A DNA stretch of 64,000 nt from Paraspadella gotoi (Eukaryota > Chaetognatha): assembly GCA_051294375.1 (NCBI GenBank), contig CM119271.1:738721-802720 (forward strand), in the 5' to 3' direction. Below are positions 1 through 10,923 of this stretch, one piece after another. The notes beneath the pieces were generated by a model. It did not search any database. It had not been told where the DNA came from and saw only the letters and a program-made list of their open reading frames with translations. A program made the position numbers and the translations under genes. Every line of letters begins with the position of its first letter. The first letter of the stretch is position 1.

Positions 1-2946
1 GGCCGAGGTGGAAGAGGCGGGCGGGGTGGTATGAAAGGTTACCATCAAGAACGCCCAGAAGACGCGGATGACAATGAAGGAGCATCTTTTCGTCACCCTC
101 GGGGTTTGAAAGGGAAGGAGATAGGATTATGGTACGCCCGTCAAAATCGCCCTCCAAAAAACATGACGCCGGAAGAAACCGCCGAGTGGCAGTCGGGAAA
201 GGCCAACCGGCAAAAAAGAAGGGAAGAGCGTCAAGAGACGCGGACTCGAATCGGCGTCGACTTGACATCCTTTCAAAAGACGCTCGTCCGCGACGCCCTC
301 TCCGCTTTCGCCGGTTCAAACGAAAACCCGTCCCCGCGAGTCGCCTTCGCCCCAAAAACGTTCGTCGATGAGGATTCCTGGTTCTCTCGTCGACCGCTAG
401 AGAGAGACGCGGCGTTGGACTCTCGTCTAAAGGCCGACTTGGAGCGGATGGAGAAAAGCTCTTCTTACGAGGATTTCCTGGACTTTCGCCGCCGACTTCC
501 CGTCTTCGAAAAGCGAGATGAAGTGATGCAGATCGTGGACAGCGACTCGCGCGTCTGCGTCGTTTCCGGCGCCACCGGCTCAGGGAAGACGACTCAGATT
601 CCGCAATTCATCCTCGATGAAGCGTTGCGTCGGGGCGACGGCTCTGTCACCAAAGTAGTTTGTACTCAGCCGCGACGAATCTCCGCCATTTCCATAGCGG
701 AACGCGTCGCAGCTGAGAGAGGAGAATCCTTTCCCACGGGAAACAAGAACAAGAAGAGAGTCGAGGGTAGCGTGGGCTATCAGATCCGCCTCACCAGCGT
801 CATTCCCAGGCACGAAGGCAGCATTCTCTACTGCACGACGGGCGTGGTTCTCAAGTGGCTCGAGTCGGATCCCGATCTACGCTGCGTTTCTCACCTCGTT
901 CTGGACGAGGTCCACGAACGCGACCTTCAAACCGACTTCCTCATCATCTGCCTCAGAGAATTGCTGCAGAGGTGCGACCATCTAAAGCTGGTGCTAATGT
1001 CGGCCACGTTGGACGCTCAATTATTTTCATCTTACTTCAACGATTGCCCCACCATCGACGTCCCTGGTCGCCTTTTTCCCGTTGAACGGATCTTGCTGGA
1101 AGATATCGTGGAGTCATTAAATTACGTCCCCCAGCGGCGTGACGGTCGCCGGAGCTTTCAACAGCTAGCGCAATCGCACGGCGGCGGCGCGGAGGGAAAG
1201 TCTCGGGCGAGAAACGAACTCTCTAGACGTCAGAGACTCAAGGAGGGGTTTTGGGAGAGAAAATCGCGAGCGGAACAGGGTCGATACTCTCGAGCGACCA
1301 TGGAGACGATGAAAGAATGGAGCGACGACATCGACTACGAACTCATTCACCTCATTGTGTGTCATGTGATCCGTGAGCGAGAACCAGGCAGTATCCTCAT
1401 CTTCTTGCCAGGTTGGGGGGAGATCAGCAAGTGCAAGTCTATCTTGGAAGGGTCGACCGTAATCGATCCAAGTCGGACTTGGATCATCCCGCTTCATTCC
1501 ATGATGCCCACCTCATTTCAACGGGAGATCTTCAGTCCGTCGCCGACGGGAAAAACTAAAATCGTCATCTCGACCAACATCGCGGAAACTAGCGTCACCA
1601 TCGAGGACGTTGTTTACGTCATTGATTCGGGTCTCCTCAAAGCGACAAGTTACGATCCTGACGCCAGCGTTTCCATACTGGCGCCGGAATTCGTCTCTAA
1701 AGCCAACGCCCGTCAACGAGCCGGTCGCGCCGGTCGCGTTCGTCCGGGGTTTTGCTTTCACCTTTTCTCCAGCTTCACGGAGGAATCTTTGAGCGAATAT
1801 CTCAAACCAGAAATGCTAAGGACGCCGCTCGAATCCGTCTGTTTACAGATCAAAGTTCTGCGTCGCGGCGACGCCTTCTCGTTCTTAAGCCAAGCGTTGA
1901 ATCCTCCATCGCCTGCCGTGGTGAAGCGCGCTGTGAAAAATCTTCGCCGCATGAATGCCCTCGACGATGAGGAAGGCATCACCACGCTAGGGTATCATTT
2001 GGCGCGGATGAATGTGGATCCGCACGCGGGAAAGATGATCCTCTACGGCGCCCTCTTCCGCTGCTTGGATCCAGTACTCACCATCGCCGCCTCCCTCGGT
2101 TATCGCGACGCCTTCGTGACACCGCTGGGGAAGGAGAAGGAGGTCGACGATGCCCGATGTCGCCTTGCCTGCGGATCGATCTCCGATCACGTTATGCTCT
2201 ACAACGCCTTCACCGGATGGGACTCGATCCCACAACGCGCCGCCAAAGCCGATTACGTGTGGAACAACTTTCTCGCTCCATCCATTCTCAACATGCTCAA
2301 AGATATGAAGAGGGACTTTGCGGAGAATCTCTGCGCCGCTGGATTTTTGGAATCCAGCGACATGGGCGATCCTCGCGCTAATCAAAACTCGGCCAACGTT
2401 AATTTGGTTAAAGCGATCGTCTGCGCCGGACTCTACCCGCAAGTGGCGCGACTCGGCAAGAAGAATTACGAAAGGCGATCGAAGGCCCCGCGAAAGGCTA
2501 TCGTCGTCACCGACGCCGCGGAGAATCGTCGCGTCGCCTTCCTGCACATGAAGTCTTCCTTAACCAAGGTGGAGCGATTTAAGAGTCCATGGATCGTCTA
2601 CCACCAACTAATGATCACCTCCAAGTCGTACATTTTCGATGCCACCATGGTCTCCCACTTCCCCCTCCTCTTCTTCGGCGGGAAGATCGAAAAGCGCGTG
2701 GAGTCGGGCGGCGAAGTAGTCGTTGTCGACGAATGGATCAAGTTTTGGGCGCGTCACTCCATCGCCGACGACTTCGTCCGGTTACGATCGGCACTGGACG
2801 AGATACTTGCGCGGAAGATCGACTCTCCTCGTCTCGTCTCTTGGTCGCGGGAAGAGTCCGCCCTCGTCGACGCTATTGTCGCTATCATCGCTTCCGATTC
2901 TACGCTCAACGATCTGATGGACGAGACTTTTTCGGGAGACGAATAA
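1..2946 (+). CDS. DHX36: DHX36 (RHAU) DEAH-family G-quadruplex helicase, 5' partial
   Basis: ATP-dependent DExH helicase that unwinds DNA and RNA G-quadruplexes. The frame is open from base 1: the ten codons before the Met at 31 read as Gly/Arg (GRGGRGGRGG), so that Met is internal and the true start lies upstream of the window. An RG-rich tail is followed by HPRGLKGKEIGLWYA, the DHX36-specific G4-binding motif. Counting from that Met, Walker A GATGSGKT is at 180-187, DEVH at 292-295 and SAT at 324-326. Further on are NIAETSVTI, QRAGRAGR, the winged-helix/HA2 region (LDPVLTIAASL, a signature of this family) and the C-terminal OB-fold. The box reads DEVH where I recall DEIH in the human protein, a conservative change. 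No intron interrupts 2.9 kb, so it could descend from a retrocopy or simply have lost introns; all motifs are intact. Family assignment is very secure; only the missing N-terminus is uncertain. Confidence 0.96.
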   Translation, partial: GRGGRGGRGGMKGYHQERPEDADDNEGASFRHPRGLKGKEIGLWYARQNRPPKNMTPEETAEWQSGKANRQKRREERQETRTRIGVDLTSFQKTLVRDALSAFAGSNENPSPRVAFAPKTFVDEDSWFSRRPLERDAALDSRLKADLERMEKSSSYEDFLDFRRRLPVFEKRDEVMQIVDSDSRVCVVSGATGSGKTTQIPQFILDEALRRGDGSVTKVVCTQPRRISAISIAERVAAERGESFPTGNKNKKRVEGSVGYQIRLTSVIPRHEGSILYCTTGVVLKWLESDPDLRCVSHLVLDEVHERDLQTDFLIICLRELLQRCDHLKLVLMSATLDAQLFSSYFNDCPTIDVPGRLFPVERILLEDIVESLNYVPQRRDGRRSFQQLAQSHGGGAEGKSRARNELSRRQRLKEGFWERKSRAEQGRYSRATMETMKEWSDDIDYELIHLIVCHVIREREPGSILIFLPGWGEISKCKSILEGSTVIDPSRTWIIPLHSMMPTSFQREIFSPSPTGKTKIVISTNIAETSVTIEDVVYVIDSGLLKATSYDPDASVSILAPEFVSKANARQRAGRAGRVRPGFCFHLFSSFTEESLSEYLKPEMLRTPLESVCLQIKVLRRGDAFSFLSQALNPPSPAVVKRAVKNLRRMNALDDEEGITTLGYHLARMNVDPHAGKMILYGALFRCLDPVLTIAASLGYRDAFVTPLGKEKEVDDARCRLACGSISDHVMLYNAFTGWDSIPQRAAKADYVWNNFLAPSILNMLKDMKRDFAENLCAAGFLESSDMGDPRANQNSANVNLVKAIVCAGLYPQVARLGKKNYERRSKAPRKAIVVTDAAENRRVAFLHMKSSLTKVERFKSPWIVYHQLMITSKSYIFDATMVSHFPLLFFGGKIEKRVESGGEVVVVDEWIKFWARHSIADDFVRLRSALDEILARKIDSPRLVSWSREESALVDAIVAIIASDSTLNDLMDETFSGDE

Positions 2947-3161
2947 GATGTTTTAGATTTAGTACTGTTGTTGTCAAATAGAAACAAAACTTCAAGTTCG
3001 TGCCAATTCATTAGCTATTTTGTTACTATTCGTTTTAACTCGTCGTTTTTATTCTGGTGCAATTAATTTCAAGTTTTATCACTTTGTTTAAAAAATTCTT
3101 CAGATGATGATTTTCCATGTTAAGTGATGGATTTGACCTTCTGAGGCGCAAATGACGTTCA

Positions 3162-5055
3162 ATGTCAATTAGGAACCGAATCTTTCGGGTTTTCAAACGC
3201 GCGACTCAGACAATCGTCATTCTCTCCTCCGCCCCCTTGGCCTACGAACTATACGAGAATGACTTCGACTATAAACACTTGGGTTTGGTGCGGATGGGGC
3301 GTGCCGGTCTCGCCGCCGTCGCTGTCGCCGTCGACTACAAGTACCACTTACAACTCCACAAAGACTTGGCGGCCGACTCTGCCGAGTGGGCCGAGATAAA
3401 GGGCGCCATCCATCAGCGCTCCGCCGACCGCCTTCTCCGTATGTGCAGCGCCAACGGCGGCGCCTTTATCAAAGTCGGCCAGCACGTGGGCAGCTTGGAA
3501 TACCTCTTGCCGACGCAGTACGTTCGAACGTTCAAAGTTCTGCACAGTCACGCGCCTCAGTCGCCGCTGCAAGATCTCTTCCGCGTCGTGCGCGAGGAAC
3601 TCGGCCGAGATCCCGTCGAACTCTTCCGCTTCTTTAGCCCCGAGCCTCTGGGCACCGCTTCATTGGCGCAGGTACACAAAGCCGTGCTCTTTGACGGTCG
3701 TGTCGTCGCCGTGAAAATTCAACATCCCCGCGTCAAGCAGCGCTCCGACATCGACATGCTCACGATGGAGATTCTTCTCAACTGCGTCGCCTACGTTTTT
3801 CCCGAGTTCGAGCTGCTCTGGCTCGCCGAGGAGACGAAGAAGAACTTGCCCTTGGAACTAGATTTTCTCCACGAAGGTCAAAATACGGAGAAGTTGGCCC
3901 GGATGTTTCGCGATGTCTGCTTTTTGAAAGTCCCGCAGATTCATTGGGACTTGTCAACGGATCGAGTCTTGACGATGGAGTTTTGTCCGGGCGGACAAGT
4001 CGACGATCTAGGATACATGAAGAGCAATTGCATTCCTGTAGAGGAGGTCGGTAGGATAGGAGGGGCAATATTTAGAGAAATCCCTGTGATTATTTTTTTT
4101 TATTGACATTATAAATTTATGGAAATCTTTTGTTGAATGTAATTTTCAAATCAACCATTTTGCTTCGCATATTATGTTAAACGTTGTGTGAAACAATAAT
4201 TGGTTTTACTTCCTAATTATTTCATTTTATGAAGAAAGTCCATTAAGTATTTTTTGAGAATGATAGGGTGGTCGAATTTTATCCGAATCGCGGCCATTTG
4301 ATTTCACACCCCATCTTTTCCCCCCCTTAGGTGACGCGCAAGCTGGGGGAGATCTACTCCCGAATGATCTTTCGCCACGGGTTCGTCCACTGCGACCCTC
4401 ATCCGGGCAACGTGCTCGTTTGCCGCGAGGAAGACGAAGTCAAGATCGTTCTACTCGATCACGGACTTTATCAGGTTTTGTGAATTTTGGTGAATTTACT
4501 TGCCAATTACATGAAAAACATGATCATTTCCGATTTTTTGTTCAGACTCTTACGGACGATTTCCGCACGGACTACGCCAAGCTCTGGTTGGCGTTAATCG
4601 CCGGCGACGTGGAGCGCATTAAGACGCAAGCGGCGCGTCTCGACGCCAGCGACATGTACGGCCTCCTCGCCTGCGTCGTCGCCGGGAGATCCTGGGAGTC
4701 GATCCAATCTGGCGTCGGCTCGACGGAGAAGTCGAACGCGGAGATGTCGGAGATCGCCGACTACGCGGGCAAACTCGTCGTCGACATCGCCAAGCTGCTC
4801 AACCGCGTCCCCCGGCAGCTGCTGCTGATTTTTAAGACCAACGACCTGCTGCGCGGAATCGAGGCGTCCCTCTCCTCGCCTCCCTCCGCCTCCTCCTTCC
4901 TCTCCATGTCCCGATTTTGCCTCCGTGCAGTCGAGGAGGACGAGAAGAAGTTGGGCTGTGGGTTCGGACACTGGGTCGGCACCAGCGCCTCCACCAGATG
5001 GCAATTAGCCAAGATCTCCGTATACGAGTGGTTGCTCTGGATTAGGGGTCAATGA
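3162..5055 (+). CDS. ADCK1: ADCK1, mitochondrial UbiB-family (aarF domain) kinase
   Basis: Atypical kinase of the UbiB/ADCK family, known from animals as a mitochondrial protein. Proposed exons: 3162-4046, 4331-4474 and 4546-5055, giving 512 residues against about 520-530 in mammals. All junctions are in phase 0 and restore the family sequence: IPVEE/VTRKLGEIYSRM and DHGLYQ/TLTDDF. Landmarks: hydrophobic N-terminal segment about residues 15-28; KxGQ motif (IKVGQ, 103-107) unique to UbiB; GTASLAQVHKA (164-) in place of a glycine-rich loop; VAVK with Lys185; HCDPHPGN (315-322) catalytic region; LLDHGLY metal-binding DHG (338-340). These are the expected substitutions of this family, so the enzyme looks intact. 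It starts only 215 bp after the DHX36 stop, on the same strand. The first donor (GAG/gtcggt) is non-consensus but is the only one that keeps frame. Confidence 0.95.
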
Positions 5056-5378
5056 CTCGAATCTTCAGTTGCAGTCAAAAAATATCTCTTAAGTACATTC
5101 AGTGAATCAACGTTCGTCAAAATTGGCCGCTGTATTTTTAATTTCCTATATATTTGTTTTCCCGATGAATCCCAATTAGTCAAATTACAAGTTTATCATC
5201 AAAAGAGTATTTTTTTACTCGTGCCGTTATACCTTTACAGCATATCTTGTTTCCGAATGTAATTCGATTTCGACGTTGGAAAAAGAACCTTTCGTTAACA
5301 TGCGCCATAAATCGTGACGACTAGACAATAGAACGAGCTCAAACTAGACTACAAGAAGTAAAAAAAACAAAACAAAAC
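5056..5378. other. Short ADCK1-LNPK intergenic spacer
   Basis: These 323 bp hold the ADCK1 3'UTR and the LNPK promoter/5'UTR. I see no consensus AATAAA and no repeat. The stretch before the LNPK ATG is A-rich (aaaaaacaaaacaaaac). Confidence 0.5.
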
Positions 5379-8300
5379 ATGGGGTCGTTTTTATCCCGTT
5401 TTCGCAAGAAAAAGGAGATCGTAGAGCAGTTGGAGGAACTGGACGCGCAGATCAAAACCTGTATCAATTTCCGGCTGGAGAATCAGGAGAGTCAGCGGAG
5501 ATGGGTCGGCAGGTGCACGCTTTGGGGCCTCATTGCCTACGCCGCCCTCGCACTCCTCTACTACCTTATGTATTTTCCCGAGGCGTGGGTAAGTCGGGTG
5601 GGGGGGGGAATTTGGCAATTGGCTGACAACGGGGGAAGTATATACCCCCCCCCCTCCCCAGATTGAGCGCGTGGTCTACTCCGCCCTCCTTATCTTCGTC
5701 CCTTTCCTGCTGCTGCTGGCGTCGCGGCGGACGCTGACGTGGTACTACGCCCGACGAATCACCTCCAACGAGGAGAAGTTGCTGCGGCTAAAGGAAGAGA
5801 AGGATAGCATTCTAGAGGATGTCATGGAGACGGAGACCTACAAGAAGGCTAAGGAGATCTTGGAAAAGTTCGACCCGGGACGGCATAAGGTTTAAAGGGG
5901 GCCTGGGGATTGACTGTCTCATGGGTCTTTCGGGGGGGTGAATAGTCTGAAAATGAAATTATTTTTTTTGGACTTAAGCCAACTTGTCATTAAATACATG
6001 AAAACATGAATCTTGTTTATCAAAGAAGAGATTTCAATATAAAAAAACTTAATTTTCTCTCCATTTTTAGGCCATGACACCTCCGCGCGCTCAGACACCC
6101 AAAACACCGGCGCCCGAAACTCTTGGCTCCGAGCTCCGTCTGAGAAAAGGGGAAAAGGTCGTCTCTGCTTTGAAGGCGCCCGTCGCCCCACCGGCGCCGT
6201 CTTCCGCGGTGCAGGCTATTGGACCGGCGCCAGGGACGCCGTTTGCCGTTACTCAAAGTGAGTTTTCGATTTTCTTTAGTAGCCTACGTGTTCTTTTCAA
6301 ATTATCTAATAATACAGGGTAGTGATTCAAAACTTAGAAAATCCGTATCACTCCATCCTTTTTTTTTAGTCGGTCCGCCCCCTCAATCTTATCGGGCATT
6401 AACTTATATCATGTCAGAATATCCAATAATGATAAATTATGCCAAAAAAAAAGATGTCCGACATTATCCGTCCGTCCATCCGTTTGTCCGTCTGTCTGTC
6501 CATCCCACCTAAGCAAAAAACTCCACTTACTCGTGATTGGATGGATGGATTAGAATGAAATTTTGTGCCTGAGGATAGGGAAGTGTTGTGACTGAGCTGG
6601 ATATGAAGTTTTGATGGAATCGTGGCGAGTGGAAATGAGTTTAAATGGAAAAAACAAAAAAATATATTTCAATATTTGAACGCCAAGTTACTCATGAGTG
6701 GATAGGGCGATTGACTTGAAATTTTGTATATGATTAAGCTGGAAATAAAGTTTTGATGAAATTGTCTTAAGTGAAACAATATTTTTCTTGAAACAACAAT
6801 TTTATTTTATTTCGGTTCAGATTTCGAGCCTTCATCAGCATTTGAAAACCACAAATAATTTTTCACAAACATTGAGTTGGTGAGAAAGAGAGAGAGAGAG
6901 AAAGGAGAGAGTTTCCAACAAAGAATTGAGTAAAGGAAAGTGGTTAGATGTGAGGACAGGTTGAGGACAGAGGTGAAGAGAGAGTGACTTTGAAATTGGT
7001 CAAAAAGAGATGGAATTGTCTGAGTGGAAATGAGTTTAAATGGAAAAAACAAAAAACCTGTTTCACTAATTGATTATGCTTCTTTTTCTTTTTATATTAA
7101 ATGTAAATGCAAGATGTATTAATTAATCAAATAAATAATAAGTTAATTAATCAATTAGTAAATTAATTAATAGATTATTAATCAGTCAATAATCAAACAT
7201 TTAATTATTCAATCAATTTATTTATCAATTAATTACTTATTTAATCAATCAAGTTATTGTTAACGTCATTATTGTTGTCGTCGCCATCGTCATCGCCGTT
7301 GCTTTTGTTTCTGATCAGTGTTCAACAATCATTTTGAATCAAAATAATTAATTAATTGCCCAATTAATTAATTAATTAATTAATGATCGTGGGCATATCC
7401 GACATTGTTTGCTCAAACCTGTTTATTTTGTGACGCATCTGGTGCATCTGGTGCATCTGCTCTTCATTGCTCAGATATGGTTTACCCTTGTCTAGGCTAT
7501 CAATATTTTGGTTAAAAGGCATATGGGTCCCCCCCTTTAAAACGTCCTACTTAGCACAGTTAAGGGGAATTTGATATGGATACCATGATGGAAAAAAAAT
7601 TGTCGCGGTTTGGAAAAGTCGGTTAATTTTATTGTCAAATATATCTTTTGGCCGTTAAATAAGTTTTAATATGTAATATGACTTCCCAAAGACTAAATAA
7701 ATATATTATTTCCTAACAGCATAAAATGATTTATTGCATACAATTACTTCCAAAATAGGTTGTCTCTAACTGTTTTCACCTCCTTTTGATCAAAAGGACT
7801 ACTTATATTATTATTAATATTATATCTCTGATATAATATTTTTTATCAGATTTTGAGCAAAAAATGGTCTTTAAAAGGATTAATCCCTTATAAAGTTAAC
7901 CAGGCTTGAGTTATTGCTGCATAATGTAATATGCATTGTTTTTCCCTTCAACAAAATTGTTTATATTTTTTTTTAGGGACTTGTTTAATACTTCGTTCTG
8001 ATAATACATCCAGAGGTAAATAAAAATGATAACTTTGCTCACAGAAAGGTTACCCGGAGTCTTATAACTTTTGATATTTCACAATAGAAAAAAAATATTC
8101 TGGAGTATTTACAGCATCAATGTATTTTTAATATCGTTCTTTTTTTGATATATGAATTTAGATTCATCCCTGAATCTATCTTAATGGAGATGATGCAATA
8201 ACCATTTGACATAAGATTGAGAAAAAGCAGGGATTTTTAATAGTAATGGTTTAACTCAAAAAGTAATAAAAAAGAACCGGAAATTAATATAAATAAAAAG

Positions 8301-10923
8301 TATAGATATGAAAAAGATAAAAAAGGAATCATTTTTTGGACATCTCATTTTTTTTGCATAGAACTCTTGTATTTTTTGTAATACGTAACGCCTTATCCAC
8401 ACTGGATCACGTCGGGCTCACCAGTGTGGATAAGGCGCTACGTGGGCTGAAGATGACTGTCCGTAACTTCTATAACCCCCTCTAGCAGCCATGGAACGGG
8501 TCCCTGGGCTTGGAACCAGGCTTGAAGGTTTACCATGCCCCCAAGGCGGCTTACGGCCCTCCTCACGCTTCTCGCAGGGTAGGTACCGGGTTGGGATTGA
8601 ACCCGGTACCTAGTGGTCATGAGCTGATGGCTTTACTCAATGAGCCACCGGGTCACAACTGAAAGTGTCATGATTCTAGGCGGGGTGAACCTAGGCAATG
8701 CCCGACTACAAATAAGATACAGCTCATATGAATCATAAAAGTTTTTTTTATCTAAATTTTATTTTTTGATTCTTATATTAAAATTCTGAAAAATAGCTGG
8801 AAAGTAACCGGGACAATTTTTTTTCCTATCATGGTAAAATCAAGCCTCAAAATCAAAATGTTATTGCATCAGAAATCTTAATTTTTTCAGCTGTACTTTA
8901 TTGTTTACCTTTGTTACAGGCATACATACTAAACCCAAGGGTATTGGCTTTTCATAAATGTCAAGAATCTACTCTATAGTAAACTGCAGCAATGGTTTTG
9001 AGCCCAGTAGCAAAAATATAAGTACTTTTTTCTATCTGATGCTGCAGTAAATTGCATTATGCTATTAACTTTTTTTTTTATACATAGTCCCAACTACATT
9101 AATGGTCACTACGGTGTGAACTTGGTTTTTGTTTGGTTTTAATAATCAAAAATAACTTCTCAAACTGCTGCAGCTTAATGGCCCTAAGGTAATAAAAATA
9201 AGATTTCCCAGTAAATATTTCTAAATTGAGTTCATTTGCTCCTTTTAGAATTTTCCTTGTAGCATAGAAAGGAGCTACCAGCAAGAAAATTGTTCACTTT
9301 GGGTTTGCTTGCAGCACCCTCATAAATGGCTCTAATCGACCGGACTATTCTTAATAACCTTCTTAAAGTTCTTATTAATATAACATACTGCTAGGGAATG
9401 CTAACATATTTTAGTAGTGGTTTTAAGCTGAAATCCGGCGCGAAGCAAATTCAACCTATGTTGCATTCTTCTCGATACTATAGTGCAAGCATCAAAAAAT
9501 AAAACCTCTATCAAAGAGAGAAACCATCAGTGCTTATTTTGATGTATTATAAATATAGTGAAAAGGTTTTAAATAATTTCTACAACGATTTATTTTTTAA
9601 TAAAAACGGACATGTTTCGGCTTTTAGTTTGCAAGCCTTCATCAGCGTTAACAGTTGTGATTTTACAAGCAAATTATGTGCAAAAGAAGAGAGAGGGATT
9701 GAGAGAGAGAGGGCAGAAAGGTTTTCAACACAGAGTTGATAAAGGACAGTGGTCAGAGGTGAGGGCAGGTTGAACGTAAGGACAGATAGTGAGTTTTTGA
9801 AAAGAAAATGGTCAGAGAAAGAGAGAAATGTCCAAACGCAACGAAAAAGAAAGGATCATATACAATGTATTATAAAATATAATTAAATGATTATTTGCCA
9901 TTGAAATATAATGGTAAATTTCATTCTAAATTTTAAATCTCGACCCTGTACATATTACAAATTTTTCGTTTCTAAAATTTAAGGTTCGAACGGAATGATT
10001 TTGCGTCCTCCAAGCAACACGCCGATTCGTCCAATGACTCCGGGGACGTTTAGGCATCAAACTCCGCGACCTCCGATGACCAATCTTACGCCGAGAGGTT
10101 CGGCCTATTCGTCGACGATTAAATTGGATCAAAGATCAAATTTTAACCAAAAATCTTTCCCGCCCTCCCAAGCTCTTATCATGCCCTCGACCAACCGGCC
10201 GCCCGTGCTTCCCCGACCCGTTTTGCCCTCGGAACGCGGGATCCTCGATCGCATGGTGGAATACTTGGTCGGCGACGGTCCCTCGAACCGCTACGCCCTC
10301 GTCTGTCGGAGATGCAACCGTCACAACGGGATGGCGTTGAGGGAAGAGTTCGAGTATCTCTCCTTCCACTGCGCCTACTGTTACTTTCTCAATCCTGCTA
10401 AGTCAGTCTTTTGCGTATGATGTTTCCCGATTTTTAGATGACCTAACCTCATCTTAAATTAATCTTTAATTAAAACTCCCCCCTTTCCAGAAGAAAACGG
10501 CCGAGCGCCCCTCGTCTTCCAGAGTCGAACCCGGCGTCGGCCCGCGAATCGGAGGCCGACTCCGAAGCCGAGTCCATCTCCAGTCCGCCGCCGAGACCTT
10601 TGAGGCCGGCCGGATCTCTCGGAGCCAACTCGCCGCTCGACAGGCCGGCCGTCGACGAAGGAGTTGACGAGGTTGAGGAGTCGTCGCCGAGGGAGGAAAC
10701 TGCGCTAAGGTCGGCTGAGTCGGAATCCCTGACAAAGGATATCGAAGAGGAAAACAAACTCGAAATGGAGGACGGAGAGGAAGATGCGGAAGCTGCTTCG
10801 TCGGAAGCGTCTGATGCTCCTCCAGAGGCGGCCAACAAAGCCACGGAGAAAGAGTGGATTAAAAAGATTAAAGATAACGAAGGTGCGACTAAAGCGGAAG
10901 CCGAGGAACCCATTGAAACGTAA
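5379..10923 (+). CDS. LNPK: Lunapark (LNPK), ER three-way-junction protein
   Basis: ER membrane protein that stabilises three-way tubule junctions. Proposed exons: 5379-5588, 5662-5889, 6071-6257, 9984-10401 and 10491-10923; the sum gives 491 residues with every phase matching. The protein begins MGSFLSRFR, so Gly2 could be N-myristoylated as in mammalian Lunapark. Two hydrophobic hairpin segments follow (about 47-66 and 74-91, split by intron 1), then a charged coiled-coil (about 104-135) and a Pro-rich linker. The diagnostic block is LPSERGILDRMVEYLVGDGP, leading into a C2C2 zinc finger with Cys316, Cys319, Cys338 and Cys341. The tail is very acidic (Glu/Ser-rich). Exon 5 joins as NPAK/RKRPSAPRLPE, matching the family. 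Intron 3 is 3.7 kb and packed with repeats, whereas the other introns are 73-181 bp. Confidence 0.96.
6368..7432. repeat. Dispersed repeat 'P' (GTCCGTCC-rich), copy 1
   Basis: Begins near cggtccgccccctcaatctt, then runs through a gtccgtccatccg pyrimidine tract, a repeated 'ctcgtgattggatgga' segment and AT-rich DNA, to the tail gatcgtgggcatatccgac. The same order of motifs recurs at about 37455-40245 and the tail alone at 36115-36180, so it is a dispersed family. No coding capacity seen. It is interrupted at 6767-7008 by a hammerhead-bearing retroelement. Confidence 0.65.
6767..7008 (-). mobile_element. Short hammerhead-type retroelement insertion (degraded ribozyme)
   Basis: About 242 bp inserted into repeat P. 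It is flanked by gatgaaattgtc (6755-6766) and gatggaattgtc (7009-7020), an 11/12 match that reads as a target-site duplication; similarity may extend to about 20 bp. The other P copy near 39920 has the target only once. On the minus strand it carries a CT-rich tract, then CTGATGAAGGCT (about 6823-6834) and a 3' end like that of the better copy at 9520-9840. The ribozyme core is damaged: GAAAT instead of GAAAC, and no GTC cleavage site. Confidence 0.55.
7490..9470 (-). repeat. Dispersed repeat 'R2', copy A
   Basis: Roughly 2 kb matching 49240-51890 in inverted orientation through many short blocks: the 'gggtcccccctttaaa' region, the 'cagctgtacttta...ttgttacag' block, 'cccagtagcaaaaatat', the CTGCAG-containing tracts and 'catactgctagggaatgc'. 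No long ORF. It carries a later SINE insertion (8388-8711). The two copies differ by indels and many substitutions. Class unknown; the length and lack of clear ends leave a degraded retroelement or DNA transposon possible. Confidence 0.6.
8388..8711 (-). mobile_element. tRNA-derived SINE, family S1, copy 1
   Basis: Minus-strand copy of the element also present on the plus strand at 54837-55097. It holds A-box-like (tggctcattgag) and B-box-like (ggttcaatcc) RNA polymerase III promoter elements in tRNA-like spacing. Shared unique blocks include 'gccgccttgggg', 'aagcctggttccaagccc' and 'agcgccttatccacac'. Here the last block is present twice in inverted order (8388-8404 and 8421-8437), giving a 16-17 bp perfect hairpin around a 15-nt spacer. 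Confidence 0.7.
9520..9840 (-). mobile_element. Hammerhead-bearing short retroelement, best copy
   Basis: A second member of the family at 6767-7008: on the minus strand a CT-rich tract (ctctctctttct-like), the spacer 'tcaactctgtgttgaaaacc', the ribozyme (9605-9649) and then 'ttattaaaaaataaatcgttgta'. Related pieces lie near 19440-19600, 20715-20760, 29255-29430 and 56430-56515. There is no protein-coding capacity. A nonautonomous Penelope-like or retrozyme element is the likely source, because those groups are known to carry such ribozymes. Outer limits are approximate. Confidence 0.55.
9605..9649 (-). ncRNA. Hammerhead ribozyme (type I, minimal stem III)
   Basis: On the minus strand the conserved core reads CTGATGA (9645-9639), stem II GGCTT/AAGCC (9637-9633 with 9623-9619) closing an AT-rich loop, GAAAC (9618-9614) and the cleavage triplet GTC (9611-9609). 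Stem I pairs AACG (9649-9646) with CGTT (9608-9605). Stem III would be only two base pairs in a monomer, but ACATGT is self-complementary, so two molecules could pair through it, as proposed for dimeric hammerheads in Penelope-like elements. All core residues I checked are present; activity is inferred. Confidence 0.72.

Noticed and set aside
1987-2547. 186-codon minus-strand frame opposite DHX36
   Set aside because: Shadow of a GC-rich coding region; no recognisable motif, while the plus strand encodes conserved helicase motifs.
6020-6322. Minus- and plus-strand frames over LNPK exon 3
   Set aside because: The 6071-6257 exon in the LNPK frame explains the coding signal; the others are shadows.
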